DNA from: Poecilobothrus nobilitatus
Lineage: Eukaryota > Arthropoda > Insecta > Diptera > Dolichopodidae
DNA: 64,000 bases
Direction: 5' to 3'
Assembly (NCBI GenBank): GCA_947095535.1
Contig: OX352774.1
Span: forward strand, 216,368,965 to 216,432,964
Shown here: positions 26,255 through 38,800 of the stretch, one piece after another
How positions within the stretch are numbered: the first letter of the stretch is position 1
Layout: each line of letters opens with the position of its first letter
Program-made: the position numbers and the translations under genes
The notes under the pieces: generated by a model
Databases searched by the model: none
Told to the model about the DNA's origin: nothing
Seen by the model: only the letters and a program-made list of their open reading frames with translations

Positions 26255-26790
26255 ATGGGATGCATGTATCCAGATGGAAAAATTATTTCGGTTACATTTC
26301 GTGTACTCTTCGTTAATATTAACGAATATTTTGCATCCATAGGCCATAATACATTCACTCGTACACGAGACGCAAAACGACGGACATTTTTATTTTGAAA
26401 GTTTTATTTGAAAGTACCTAAGCTAGTATGTGTATATTGTTTTGACATTTGATGAAAAAATTTTTTATTTACAAAATGGTTTAACCAGAGAAAATTGTTA
26501 TTTTATGTAAGAAAAAATTTAAATTAATAAAAACTAAATATAATTATTAATACACATATAAAATTATAATTTTTTTCTTTTTATTATATCCATCTACAAA
26601 ATATTTCAAAATATTTAACGTTTAAAATTTTTGACGTTTGATTTAACAAATTTGCATCTTGTATGCTTCTTATAGAGGATTCAAAAAATTTTGCATCTAA
26701 AATGAGCGAAAGGCAGAGTATGTCATGAATAAGATATACTTTTTCAACCAATCAAATGTTTACATCCGGATGCATGCATCCCATGTGAAC
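26255..26790. mobile_element. MITE-like element with GGATGCATGxATCC ends
   Basis: The left end ATGGGATGCATGTATCCAGATG (26257-26278) is the near reverse complement of the right end CATCCGGATGCATGCATCCCAT (about 26763-26784). The interior has a perfect 18-bp palindrome, TTCGTTAAT/ATTAACGAA at 26309-26326. This lies inside a larger imperfect inverted pair (TTCGTGTACTC at 26297 against CTCGTACACGAGA near 26360). TTTGCATC recurs at about 26331, 26651 and 26692. There is no transposase, and the target duplication was not resolved. Confidence 0.5.
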
Positions 26791-26876
26791 TTACCCTAAA
26801 AGGATACATAAAAAGTTGTAAAATCCAGGATCCTTTAAATTTTTCAAATGCATAAGTTTTTTATATGAAACATATT

Positions 26877-28150
26877 TATACCCGTACGATAGGATCGGGT
26901 ATAATAAAATTACTCCTCCGTTTGTAACACCTCGAAATAAGCGAGCTAGATATACCTTCAAAGGTATGGATCGGATCAGAAAAAAATTCTAAGACTTTTG
27001 AGCCATGTCAGTCCGTCGGTCAGCACGCTAACTCAAAAACTAAGAAAGCTAGAGTCTTGAAATTTACACAAGATATTCTGGGAGTAATTTGTAGGTTCCC
27101 TATTTTTTTGGTTGAGTTTGGACCAATCCTTAAGGTAGCTCTCGAACACTTAACTTTTAGATTCCCACACTTTCTTTGAAATAGAGCTATGAAATTTTAA
27201 CTACTGATAGATCTCACAAAAATATTAATTTTATTTTTAATAACTTTTTTTTGTAGCCCCACCCGTTACGGAGCTACAGCTAACCAGAGGTTCAAAAAAG
27301 CTCTATATTTAAAATTGTTATAACACAAGTTGTATACGGTCATTTGAAAACGCTAAACGATTACTACTTTTATTAGCTTTAAAAGTATATATACAATAAA
27401 TATATATTTGTGACATACGGTGTCTTAATTTACCGTTATGCAAAACTCAAATTTTGCAAAATCCTTTAACCCTTCTATCTTCTAAACGGTTTGTCAAAAT
27501 TTGAAGTTTCCAATTTAAACCGTTTAGAAGATAGAAGGGTTAAAGGATTTTGCAATAATTCAGTTTCGCATAACGGTCAATTAAGACACCGTGTAACACA
27601 AGTATATATTTATTATATACATATTTGTAAAGCTCATAATTGCACCTATCGTTTGGAATTTTCAGATTGAAGATATGTATACCTTATAGAGCTTGTCTTA
27701 TAACAATTTAAATATAGAGATTTTTGGGGGCTTTGGGGGGCTGTAGCTCCTTAACGGGTGAGGCTACAGAAAAATTACTGTTAACATTAAATTAATATTT
27801 TTATGATATCTATCAGCAGTTAAAATTTCATGGCTCTATTTCAAAAAAATTGTGGAGATCTAAAAGTTAGTTGTTCGGGAGCTACCCGAAGCTTTGGTCG
27901 GAACTCAACCAAAAAAGTTAGGGAACCTACAAATTGCTCCCAGAACATTTTGTGTAAAGTTCAAGATTCTAGCTTATTCTAGCTTTCTTAGTTTTTGAGT
28001 TAGCGTGCTGACGGACGGACGGACATGGCTTAATCGACTCAGAATTCTGATCCGATCCATACCTTTAAAGGTATATCTAGCTCGCTTATTTCGAGGTGTT
28101 ACAAACGGAGGAGTAATTTTATTATAGCCGATACTTATCGTACGGGTATA
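26877..28150. mobile_element. Long fold-back element of two inverted DINE-type 3' ends
   Basis: A left arm (26877-27490) and right arm (27517-28150) are inverted copies of about 610-630 bp, matching over nearly their full length (by eye mid-80s percent). They are joined by a short spacer (TGTCAAAATTTGAAGTTTCC). The arms meet at an exact inner stem, TAACCCTTCTATCTTCTAAA (27468-27487), with its complement at about 27523-27542. Each outer end is a small hairpin of the TATACCCG...CGGGTATA type: the left is perfect (26877-26903) and the right has one mismatch. Inside each end lie 'attactcctccgtttgtaac', 'gcgagctagatatacct', and a tract of the GTCCGTCGGTCAGCACGCTAAC kind. The hairpin plus GGAC block is the signature 3' end of DINE-1/INE-1-like Helentron derivatives, so the element looks like two such ends joined head to head. 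No protein is encoded. Confidence 0.75.
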
Positions 28151-30169
28151 ATAAAATAGAAAAATTTGAATATTGCACTTCAAATTTTTTTTTTAATTAT
28201 GTCTCTTTAACTAACAAACTAATATTGCCAATATTTTATGCTTATATGTTTTGATATACTTTGTCATTCGTCTTTAAAAAATTAAAGTGCTATGACATCA
28301 TCTTTAAATTTATTTAAAGCAAGCATATCCTGTTATTTCAATGTTAATTATTAGTTCTATTATAATGTACTATGTATACTTTTTTAGTTCTAAGAAGACG
28401 AAAATGGTGAAGACATATATTTATGTCGAAATGGAAGAGTTAAGACTTAATCTTACCCTGAGTAGCAGTAGACAAAACTAAAAATTTTTTAATATCTGTA
28501 GATTAGTTTTTAAAAGAAAGAGTTCCTTTTACTTGAATGCACATTTTTTACGGCTTTAATAATCTTGGTATTTTAAATTAACTAAATTAATTTTAAATTT
28601 TTAAATTAAAAAGTAAATTTAAAGTCCTTAAAAATTTTTTTTTATTAAATCAAATGAAATAATAACAAATTTAATTAAATTTTTTTTTTGTTTTTTTTGT
28701 AATTTTAGAAATTAAATAAAATTTTGTACTAATAAAAAATCTCCGAAAAAAAAAAAAAATAAATCTGCACAGAACTCTTTTACCTTTTCAATTAAATTAT
28801 AAAAATACTAAAGGATAACACCAATTTAATTGCATTTACATTTCAATTGAAATGCAATTCATGTATATATTATATATTTTATTTTTATAAATCTAAATCT
28901 ATAAGTTTAGATGTTAAAAAGAAATCTCTACAGATATATTGTATATTGTTGCGATTTTTTAAAACTTTTTTTTGGTTTAATTTTTTTTTTTTTTCAATTT
29001 ATATTTAAATTTAAAACTATACTTTATACTTTATATATATGAATATTAATGTTATATAATCTTTCATGAAACTATTTAACTTTTTTTTATTAAATATTTT
29101 TGAAAATAAATGTGTTTAGAAATGAATGGTCATGGGAAATGATTAAAGAAAAGGGTTCTAAAACTTAAAACATACCAATTGATAATAAAATCTGTGTACA
29201 GTTAATTGATCTGAATGAAATGAAATCAGCGAAATTTATCTTGAGATCACAATAAACGATGCCATTCACTTTAATTTCCTAACACAAAAAAAAAAAAAAA
29301 TAAAATAAATTAGGGTTACAATTTTACACTGAACCTAGACCATAAAGATATTATATCTGTGTTTCTTATGTTATACTCATCATCGTCTACAAATAACCAT
29401 ATCCTTTACTATCCAATTTTTTTATTTAATTTTTGTTTATTTTTATTATTACCGTTAACTTTGCTTCTTTGCGACACAAAATATAAAAAGATAATAGGTA
29501 CAGTTATATATTATTTGGTTTGTCACCTAATCGTTATGTGTAGATATTGTCATATCGACCCACATCCGAAGACTAAAGGTGTACAGATGTTAAAAAAAAA
29601 ATGTTTAATAAAAGCAAATAAAAAACAGTAAGAAGAGGTGCTGTTTTAATAAAAAAAAAAGAAGCAAAATTTATATACATATAATAAAAAGAAAAAAAAA
29701 ACTTCATCTGTAAAACAAACTCTCAGGATGAAATTAAAGATGAAAATGAAAAAAAATAGAAGAAAAAGAAACTAAAGTAAAATACAAAATAACAGTAAAT
29801 TTTAACAAAAAAAAAATATATTTTTCCTCGTTTATTATTTAATGAATAAATGAACGAACGAACGAGAGTCCACTCTATGTTGTATTTATGTTAAAGTAAA
29901 TTAAAAAAAAGATATTAAAAAATATTAGTTACAGTTAGAGTTACATAAAAGGACTTTAATTATTATATAAAATAAAAGGACTTTAATTATGTATAAATAG
30001 GAATGCACAGTGTAAGTTTGAAAAGAATCAATAACGATGAATAGGTTACGTTATTATCTGGTTTAAAAATATTTGTCTTAAGTAAATTATAAAATATATT
30101 TTTAAAGAAAAGCTCCTCAAATAAAGTCTTTTAAAAAATTTAATACAACTGGAAGTAGCTGAGTAGGGT
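28151..30169. other. AT-rich non-coding DNA with short repeats
   Basis: A (GAAC)n patch lies at 29852-29865. A 27-bp tandem pair (ATAAAAGGACTTTAATTAT) lies at about 29945-29990. A less biased patch at 28385-28485 has no recognisable coding content. No gene. Confidence 0.5.
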
Positions 30170-30620
30170 TAGAGTTTTTAAATTTATTTTATTAAATCCA
30201 TCATACCCGGCAGCCATAATAGTATAGAATGATATCTTAACTATAGTGGCTAGGGAGTAAGGATGAGATAAGATATGAAAAAGAACCATATTTTAATTGC
30301 TTTCGCACAATTTACTGGTTAGGAAATTAGGGTGGAATAAGAGAGAATGGTCATTTATTTTGTAAAATTTGGATTGGGATTGTCAATGATTTTAATAACT
30401 CGATTTTGTACCTTATACTTAGAGTTTAAAGAGCTGTATTTGGCACACAAGTGCAAATATAGGAATTATATTCAAGCTGTGATAGAATTTCAGTTTTATA
30501 AATTTGTAGAAGAGTTGAAAATGCAAATTATTTTTTACTCCTACTTAAAAATACTAGAGGATTTGACATTTGTGAATGAGGTTTGTCATATCCAGCAATG
30601 TTAAAGTTTCTGAGTTTCTA
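30170..30620 (+). other. Less AT-rich patch with an unrecognised 85-codon ORF
   Basis: The base composition is visibly less extreme from about 30170 to 30620. An ORF at 30347-30604 begins MVIYFVKFGLGLSMI and is rich in Leu, Phe and Tyr. I recognise no domain, the start has no favourable context that I can judge, and no flanking signal supports a gene. It could be a transposon scrap. Confidence 0.15.
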
Positions 30621-33600
30621 AAATTTAAATAACCAAATAGAATATTAGAGATATAAACTTTGTTGATAACCGTGGTTTTTCAGTCAAAAATTAGAAATTG
30701 GTTGAAAATACTATTTTTTCTATTCTGATCGAGTCTTTAAAGCAAGATCAATAAAGAAAACCGTTTTAATTTTCTATTTCCTTGTTTTTTTTGTTTTTCT
30801 TTGTATTTCAATTCACAGTTGCTGAGATTTTTTTTTATATCATATAAAACTTTCTGTTTATATTTTCTTTCATTTTTTTTTTTTTTTTTGATTAAAAAGA
30901 ATATGATTGAAATTATACTTCTTGTGGTTGGATTAAAGAGAATTTTTCAAAAAAGAAAAAAAAAAATATAAAGAAAATATTACATGAATATTTAAAAAAA
31001 AAACTAATTCTAAGACCAAAATGAAAACGAAATATTTTTTAATTCGTATTGTTTATCTTTCGATGCTATATAAAATTTCAAAAGAGAAAATTTCACTTGA
31101 GAAAATATCAAATAAATTGAAATGCTTTTTAAGAGTATATTTAAAAGAAACACCAAATGTGGAAAAAATACTATAAAAATAGCTTCATCAGTTGGAAAAT
31201 GTGGTAATATAGTGAGAACAATATGGCAAAAAAAATCTTGATCGAGCGAAAAATTTGTTATCAGTAATGATTAAAAACAAATAAATAATGAGAAATTAAA
31301 GCAACTTACTATGCTGTGAAGACAATCCAAGATCACATGTTTTTAAGAAACTAAATAGGAAAAGGTGAACCCTAAATAAATGCAAAAGAAATGTGCCCAG
31401 TAACGTGATGGTGGTTATTGTGATGATAAAAGCTTAGTGTTAATCTATTTGCAATAAATTTTCATTAGTCATTCATTTCAGTTGATCCTTTTTTTTTTGT
31501 TTTTTTTTTTTAAACTAGAGATAAAAAAAAAACTAAAGAAAATAAGTGTGGATAATATTTATTTCCCTTGTTGGGTGTAATTGTAAACATTGGAAAGAGA
31601 AGACAAAATGAATAAAAAAAAAAGAAAAAAATAAAACAAAAAAAAAAGCTGAAAAATGAAAACAAATGAAAAGTAAACTTAAAGTAAATTTTTAGTCCTT
31701 GTTTAACCATTAGGGGATGTAAAATGAAAACAGCATGAAATGATGTTGTGATTCTATTGTATGGTATAATTTTAAAAAGAAAATTTTATGTATTTAATGG
31801 TTTTAAATTTGTTTTACTAGAAAGAGAAAGAAAATGAGAAAATTGAAAAAAATAAAATCATGATGAAAATAAAAAAGAAAAACATATTGTAAATATAACA
31901 GCGAGAATAATTAGAACGTTAAATTAAAAATTGAACAAAATGAAAAAAAAAGAACAAGAAAAATAAAAATAAAAAAAAAATAAATCCATCTGGACAAAAT
32001 AAATATGAAAAAAAAAAAGAAAAGACAAATAGAATTTTATTCTATTTAAATTAATTTGTCATTAAATTGCTTATAATTTATTAAACAAATAGTTCTGTTT
32101 TTTTCTTCTTTTGATTTTTTCCAAAAATGACGTTTTGTAGAAATGAGGACAATAATAATATCTAAGAAATTTAAAAATTTCTGAGAAGTTTTGTTTTTTT
32201 TTTTTAATTGAAAAATTACTAGAAATCCCTAGATGTTTTTTAAAATTTGAACCAATTTCGAAATTTAATTTTAAAATTGTTCCAATTCACACAATTTTTA
32301 ATTGTTAGTTTTAGCTTGTATTTAACTAAGATATGAAGTTATTTATATTAAAGTATTACGGAAATTCATAAAATTAAAATATAAATTTAAATTTATTAAA
32401 GTTATTTAGTAAAAATTTATAAAATCAAAAAATACGCATACGCATGTTTGGATGTTTAATACATTTCAAACTTATTTCAATGTTTGTTAAAAAAATAATG
32501 AATAATTTCATTTGTCAACTAAAAACGAAAGTGGGTTCAATTTCCAAATTTCATATGTTTATAATCAGTAGTGAATAATTACAGAATTTTTCAATGATTT
32601 CTTTTGTCGTTATGGTAATAATGCCTTAAAATTGTACATTCAGTAGCTTAACAATACCAGATATACTGAACATTTTGAAGTCTCAGTATAGTCTTAAAGT
32701 CCAATGAATGCGACATGGCATTGTCTTAAAACCTGAAGTTCAATGAATGCGACATGACATTGTCGTTGACAGAATATATATTAAATAGCTGTTTAAATGC
32801 CATCATAAAAAAATAGTACGAGAGAAATAGTGTCGTTTCACCTTGGTTGTAAATAAAGGTTGAACATTTTAAAATATGAAATTGTTGTTTGTTAAATTTT
32901 TATTTTTAATTTTCTCATTTTTAATTATAATTTAATTTAATTTTAATTGTCAAACTGTCAAAGATATCAACTGTTATGAATATCAAATCAAATGTCAACT
33001 GAAGATGTAGTATTAATTGTACTTGTTCTGCGAGATTCTATGCGGACAATCTAACACGAAAATGTCGTGTCGTACTCATTGCATTTCAAGCTTCAATTTT
33101 CCAGTAAATAATTAAAAAGGTTATTTGAATGAATTCCTTTGATTCGTTTAAATATTGTTTCTGAAATTATATTAAAAATATTTTTAAAATCTTTCGTTTT
33201 TCTATTGCCTTCGCCTTTTGTTTTATCGGTTTTCCAGAAAGATACAAAAAGTATTTTATTAGAAAAAATTTCACTAACAATATATCTAATAATGGTCTAA
33301 TTAGAAGATTTGAACCTGAATTATTTCAACTAAAAGTTAAAATGAATAATATAAAATTATTTTGAATTAATTAAGAATAAATTATCCAGTGATTAATTTA
33401 TTGGAATAGATCATAGTTCATATTTTTAAATAAAGCGGATACTGGTACTCAAAATAAATATATATAACAATGAGGCATTTAAAATGATCTGATTCGCTGT
33501 TTATTATAAAAAAGACTATAAATCAAACAATTGCATGTGATTTTTGTTTCTAAATAATAAATTTTTCATAGAATTTGTTAGAGTTTCACTGAGTCACGTC

Positions 33601-34469
33601 AAGTTTTAGAAAAGTTCTGTTCTTTTATGGAGCACTTAGAAAACTTTCAGATTAAAATTTTGATAAAAGTTTTTAAAATTCATGGGCAATTCCTAACCGT
33701 ATAAAATTACTTATTTTTTTTGATTTTATGACAGACATCATCTAAAGATTAAACCTCTTGGTCAAAGTTGGTTTAGTTTGTATATTTAAAGTTAACAGCA
33801 TTTATCAAATTTATTTTAAGAGTATTTTTTACGTTATTCCAATTTTTGTTTTTTTCAAGATTATTAAAAATTTTCGCAGCGTAAATTAGCTTATAAAAAA
33901 CAATTTATTTTATACGTAATCATATAGCGTTTATTGCAATATAAAATTTGAATTGACTCAAATTGATAATAACTATATAAAAATTATTTGATAACAATAA
34001 TAATTATAAATAATAAAAAAAAAGGAATGTACATTCATAATAGATATATGTATATTGTATACCTATATGTATAATAAAAAAATGAATATATTTTATGTCT
34101 TTAAGGAATTAGACCTATCATAATTTGGTAAATCTTAAGTATTTTTATAACTTTTTTTTTAAGTTATAACAAGAAAACAAAAAAATAAAAACCCAATTAA
34201 CATGACAAAAGATAATATCATCATTGATTGATAATTGAAACGATAAACTTCGAAGAAAATTGAAAAAAAAAAAATTGTTTTTTCTATTACTTGACAAGAA
34301 TTTAAATTAGTTTCACTAGAAATTTTCTTTTTATTTTGTTATTAAATAAATTACAGTATAGACTAATTTTATTGAACAGATTTATAATGACTATCATAAA
34401 AATATTACACGTATACACATAATTCGGCTTATAGAAATTCATTTGTAGTACAAACATTGTGAATGTGAA
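30621..34469. other. AT-rich non-coding DNA with a 41-bp tandem duplication
   Basis: CAATGAATGCGACATG is present twice (about 32702 and 32742), each followed by 'cattgtc', as a tandem pair about 40 bp apart. The rest is A/T-run DNA (for example 31950-32025) without recognised genes. Confidence 0.5.
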
Positions 34470-34970
34470 ACCATCTTCCACCTTATATTGTGTTCCTTAG
34501 AATTGGGGATGATTACATTTACAACGTGCAAAGATTCGAGGTGCATATTAACAACTTTTTTCACAATATGCCTGCCAATTTGAAATCAAATTTCATTCAC
34601 TAACTTAACTTCCCCTGACCAAGCAAGTACATGAGTACTAAAGGTCGTATAACCTATTGTTTGGTCAAAAAAGGTAGGTAGTGTTTAGTGGATTAAAGTT
34701 CCACACACTCATAGAGAACTTGTGCTCGTTTTCTTTTCTCTATAGTGTCTTTCGATAATTTCGCCCTACCTTCGCAAAAAAAAAAAAAAAAATACAATAA
34801 AATTAAAACTTATTTAAAGTATATATATAAAGCAGAAAGTTTCTTTTTCTGTTTGTTTACCTAAAAGATTCACATAAAAACCACCGGTCCGATTGCAACC
34901 CAATTATATATAAAAATTCTGTGAAAGCCGGAAACTCGTTCCGGTCTAAAAATCTGTTTAAGTTTTTTCG
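34470..34970. repeat. Less AT-rich block, probable decayed transposon
   Basis: From 34470 to 34790 the sequence is unusually complex for this window but gives no recognisable protein in either strand. It ends in an A18 run. From about 34817 it reads TATATATATAAAGCAGAAAG, then TTTCTGTTTGTTTAC, then ACCACCGGTCCGATTGCAAC and ATTCTGTGAAAGCCGGAA. This style of tract (start of a TATATATA block, then 'accaccggtccgattgcaa') is typical of dispersed insect repeats. A phrase like ATTCTGTGAAAAGCG recurs at 38635. Family unknown. Confidence 0.35.
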
Positions 34971-36905
34971 TTTTATAATTGTCATGCCTAAACGGTTCGA
35001 TCGATTCAGTTTACAAATTGCACAAACGTAAGAATTAACTATAAAGGTATTCTAAAAATTTATTTGGTTACAATTCATTAACCCATTTCGGTCCGATGTT
35101 CTGTAAAAATATTTTGTTTGCGATTTGTGTTCAAGTTTTGAAGACGACATTATAGACTTAAGGAAAGCAAGTGAGATATTTTCATTAAGTTCCATTAACC
35201 AGTTTCGACACTGCGATCTAAAAAATTTTTGTTATCTTCAAAAATCGGAATTCAAACATTTTGCTTTTTTAAAGCTCAAAAAATTAAAAAAAAAAGAATT
35301 ACAGAAACTTTGAACTTTTCTGGACAATGACGAGTAATCCTGTGAATATGAAATATAAAATGGAGAAAAGTTGCAATTTAATGTTCTATCATTTGTAATT
35401 CCTATTCTTTATGATAATATAATTTTCTTTATAGAACGTAGACTAAATTTTAATTGTAGTAGATTTTAAAATTTAACGAGTTAGCATCTTGTGATTTTTT
35501 TTTATTACTATTAGCAATTAAAATTTAAAAAGTAAAACAATTAAAACTGAAGTGGGTCTGGTACTAGATAAATAGTTTAATTTTAACATTTATTAGGCAT
35601 ACAAAACTTTGCCAAATTAAATAGGTACGACAAATTTTTTAAAAATATCAGCTTCACTTTTAAAGCATATTTTAAACTATCGCGTTTATTTCATTTAATC
35701 AATTGAAATATTCATTTAATTTCGATAATTCATACTTTGCTGAACAACTTGTTGCTAAGCGATGTTAAAAATTTTCAATGTGATCCTAATTTTTTTATTT
35801 TTTAGTGCTTAATTTCAATTTTATCAATGATTTACTGTGTTTAAAATTTAATATATCCCAAGATTAGATAATAATGTATACATATATGTAGGCAGATACA
35901 TGTGTATATTAAATATCTATGGAATTTTATATTAATAGAAGTGTTTTAAATACAAGTGTTTTTTTTTTTGTTGTTTTTTTTTTTTACTTTTTAAGTATAA
36001 TAATATTTAAGCATCTTTGTTGTACACCACAAGTTATAGTTATAATAATATTCCGGATTTCGGAATAATGCGTTTAGAGTACGTGACGACTTTTATAAGC
36101 ATAAAAAATAATAGAAAGAGATAAGAGATATTAAATGAGTGAGAGAAATATAGATAAAAAACAAAAAAAAAAAACAAAAAAAAAAATGGGAAAAAATTAG
36201 AAATAATAAGAAAAAGGAAGAAATAAAAATATTTTTATATCCTTAATGATTAGGAAACTTAATATGAAATTTATTAAATTTATTTTTTTTATTATATTAT
36301 TATATCAAAATTAAATCACAGAGCGTCATTTTATAAAATAAATTTTATTTCCTTTTTCTTTTTTTTTTTTTTTGAATGTGCGTTTGATTTATTTTGAAAG
36401 AAGGATACGAAAAGAAAAAAAAATTAAATTAATTGAATAATGTTTAGAATACGGATTGAATTACTTTAATTTGGTTTTTGAATTTGTAATATTTAAACTT
36501 AAATATTTCTATATATAAATAAATTTTATGTTTTAAAAGTTTGATATTCAATAGTTTTAAATGAAATTGAAATAATATAAAAAATATTTAATGAACTTTT
36601 AAACGAAAGTAAAAATATATCACTTAATGTTCTCTCATTCTCCAATTTATTTAAATTAATATTTTAAGGGCTGGCATTTAATATTATATATACATACATG
36701 TATATATAATGTTCGAGGGCGTAAGACTTTGAAAAACTAACTAAATTAATAACAAAAATTTATTTCGCATAAATCCATTTATCAAAAAACTCAAAATGTA
36801 AAAAACCAATTAGGAAATTTCGTATTTAAACAAAATTGCAATTCACAAATATTTATTTGTCAAAACATTAGAAAAAAAATATTTCTCTTTAACAAAATTG
36901 TAGAT
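34971..36905. other. AT-rich non-coding DNA
   Basis: A short hairpin ATTCCGGATTTCGGAAT lies at about 36050-36066. A 62-codon ORF at 35125-35313 has no recognisable content. Long T run near 36360-36373. No gene. Confidence 0.5.
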
Positions 36906-37958
36906 AAACAAGTAAAAATAACAGTAAGTCGATGCAACCGACTTATTTATACCCTACACCTAAAAAATTCAAATTAATTTAAAAATCCATTAGTTAGGTA
37001 TTTAATATAACTAAGCTAAAAAAATAAATGCTGTTACAACCTTTGTATAAAATTTCAGGTTTCTATCTTTATTAAATTCGAAAATATGATTGTTAGGTCT
37101 TGGGAAGTGTGTAAAGGCACGCGGACCACCACCCCAATTCATCTCAAATTTTAGAGACATCAACAGGGTAGAACATTTTTATATCAAATTTCAAGTTTAT
37201 ATATTTTTAAATTTCGAAGATATGCTTGTTTGCTCTTAGGAGTTGTGTGGCAGATACCCGAACAACCATTCTAATTCATCTTAAATTTTGGACAAATCAG
37301 GGATTCAGGAAACAACACCCTTGTACCAAATTTGAAGTTTCTGTCTTTATTAATTTCGAGGATATGCTTGTTCGGTTTTGGGAGTTGTATTTGAGGTACC
37401 CGAACGACCACTCCAATTCATCTCAAATTTTAGGCAAATCAGGGATTTAGGAAACAGCACCCTCGTATCAAATTTGAAGTTCCTATCTTTATTAATTTCG
37501 AAGATATGCATGTTCGGTTTTGGGAGTTGTATTGGAGGTACCCGAACAGCTCCACCAATTCATTTCAAATTTTGGACAAATCAGGGATTCAGGAAACAAC
37601 ACCCTAGTACCAAATTTGAAGTTCCTATCTTTATTAATTTCGAAGATATGCGTATTCGGTTTTGGGAGTTGTATGGGAGGTACTCGAACGCATGGTCCGA
37701 CATCGCCCATTTAATCAATCCCCGCCATATCTTAGTCATTGTTAACCTACAGTATAAATTTCATCAAGATAGCATCATTATTTTTTGTGTTATCGTGCGT
37801 ACGGAAGGACGGACGGACGGACGGACATTGCTAAATCGACTCAGGCGGTGATCCTGATTCAGAATATATATACATGTCTATACCTAACTCGCTTCCTTTT
37901 GGTGGTTACAAACACCATACCAAAGTTAATATACCCTATACTTAATGTGTAGGGTATA
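36906..37958 (+). mobile_element. Near-complete DINE-1-like (Helentron-derived) element
   Basis: Parts in order: block A (36906-37050), starting with the hairpin tract AAGTCGATGCAACCGACTT and TATTTATACCCTACACC; a tandem array of a 142-bp unit (37050-37690, anchor AATTC at 37136, 37273, 37415 and 37557); block B (37690-37925), with a GGAC repeat at 37805-37826, then 'taaatcgactcag' and 'aactcgcttccttttggtgg'; and a terminal hairpin TATACCCTA (37930-37938) with TAGGGTATA (37950-37958). This is the plan described for DINE-1 elements of flies, which are non-autonomous and moved by Helentron proteins. It encodes no protein. The 157-codon ORF at 37378-37851 is repeat sequence. An inverted partner is at 1-843. 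Confidence 0.8.
37050..37690. repeat. 142-bp tandem array, four full units plus a partial
   Basis: The units share TTCATCTCAAATTTT and GGAAACA(A/G)CACCCT with CAAATTTGAAGTT(C/T)CT. The two variants alternate as in the array at 1-690, but this array has one unit fewer on the block B side. Spacings are 137, 142 and 142 bp. Confidence 0.85.
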
Positions 37959-38515
37959 AAAAATATGAGTATTTGCAAATCAACTGATTTTCCTCTCATA
38001 GAAAAAAGTTTTACAATTTTTTTTTAAATCAAGTTGTCCAAATTAAAGTTATCTGAAAATTCCAAAGTTACAAGATCCAAAAAATTTAAAATCATAATTC
38101 CAAATCACATTATTCCAAATTTCAAAATTCCAAAATTATAAAATCCCAAATACAAAATATAAACTCCCAAATTATAAAATCCCTATTTTGAATATAAACG
38201 AAATATGTACTAAATAAAAAAGTTTTCATTCATAAAAATTGCCAATGCTTTATTGGTGTTATTATGTTTGTAAGAAAATAATTGGAGGGATTAAAATTTA
38301 AAATTGGTTACAAAATTAGTATTTCAATAATTTATTTACCGATGGTTTGCAGTGACTGCATTCCCTAATGATGATGATGTATATATATGTATAACAAAAA
38401 TAATTGGTAGGAACTTTTTTATACGGGAGCTAAGCTAGGGCTTTTCTATTTTCCAAGATATGGAAGCTTAAATGAAATTTTAATATTTTTTTTTTAGATT
38501 TCATATTTCTACGTG
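37959..38515. other. AT-rich non-coding DNA, CCAAA-rich patch
   Basis: At 38040-38185 short phrases such as AAATTCCAAA, AAATCCCAAAT and TTATAAAATCCC recur irregularly, giving a cryptically simple sequence. No gene. Confidence 0.45.
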
Positions 38516-38800
38516 GATTACTATCACAAGCCTGTATTTTCATTTGATTGTATTTCATTTGCCTGTATTTTCATTTGCCTGTATTTTCATTTGACTGTAT
38601 TTCATATTATACAAAAATATATTTTTATATAAATATTCTGTGAAAAGCGTATAATTTTGATTTTGAATTCACTAAAGTCCCTACTTATTCAGATTCTCAC
38701 AAATACATGTATATAAATATTCTGGAAAAAATGCAAAGCCCTGCTTTTGAATGCAACATTAAAATATTTCCTAATTTAGAATGAAATACAGTCAAATGAC
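38516..38800. repeat. 16-bp tandem repeat with an inverted copy downstream
   Basis: CCTGTATTTTCATTTG and variants (ATTGTATTTCATTTG, ACTGTATTTCAT) occur five times in a row at about 38530-38605. An exact 18-base inverted copy of the last unit, ATGAAATACAGTCAAATG, lies at about 38781-38798. Together the two ends can fold over about 270 bp. ATAAATATTCTG recurs inside at about 38629 and 38712. Probably a small non-autonomous element or a repeat-rich relic. Confidence 0.55.

Noticed and set aside
27974..28183. 69-codon minus ORF
   Set aside because: It lies in the right arm of the fold-back element.
30347..30604. 85-codon ORF as a possible gene
   Set aside because: No recognised domain and no supporting signals; kept only as a less AT-rich patch.
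37378..37851. 157-codon ORF, the longest in the window
   Set aside because: It lies in the 142-bp tandem units and block B of the DINE-like element; the same peptides recur in other units and in the array at 1-690.
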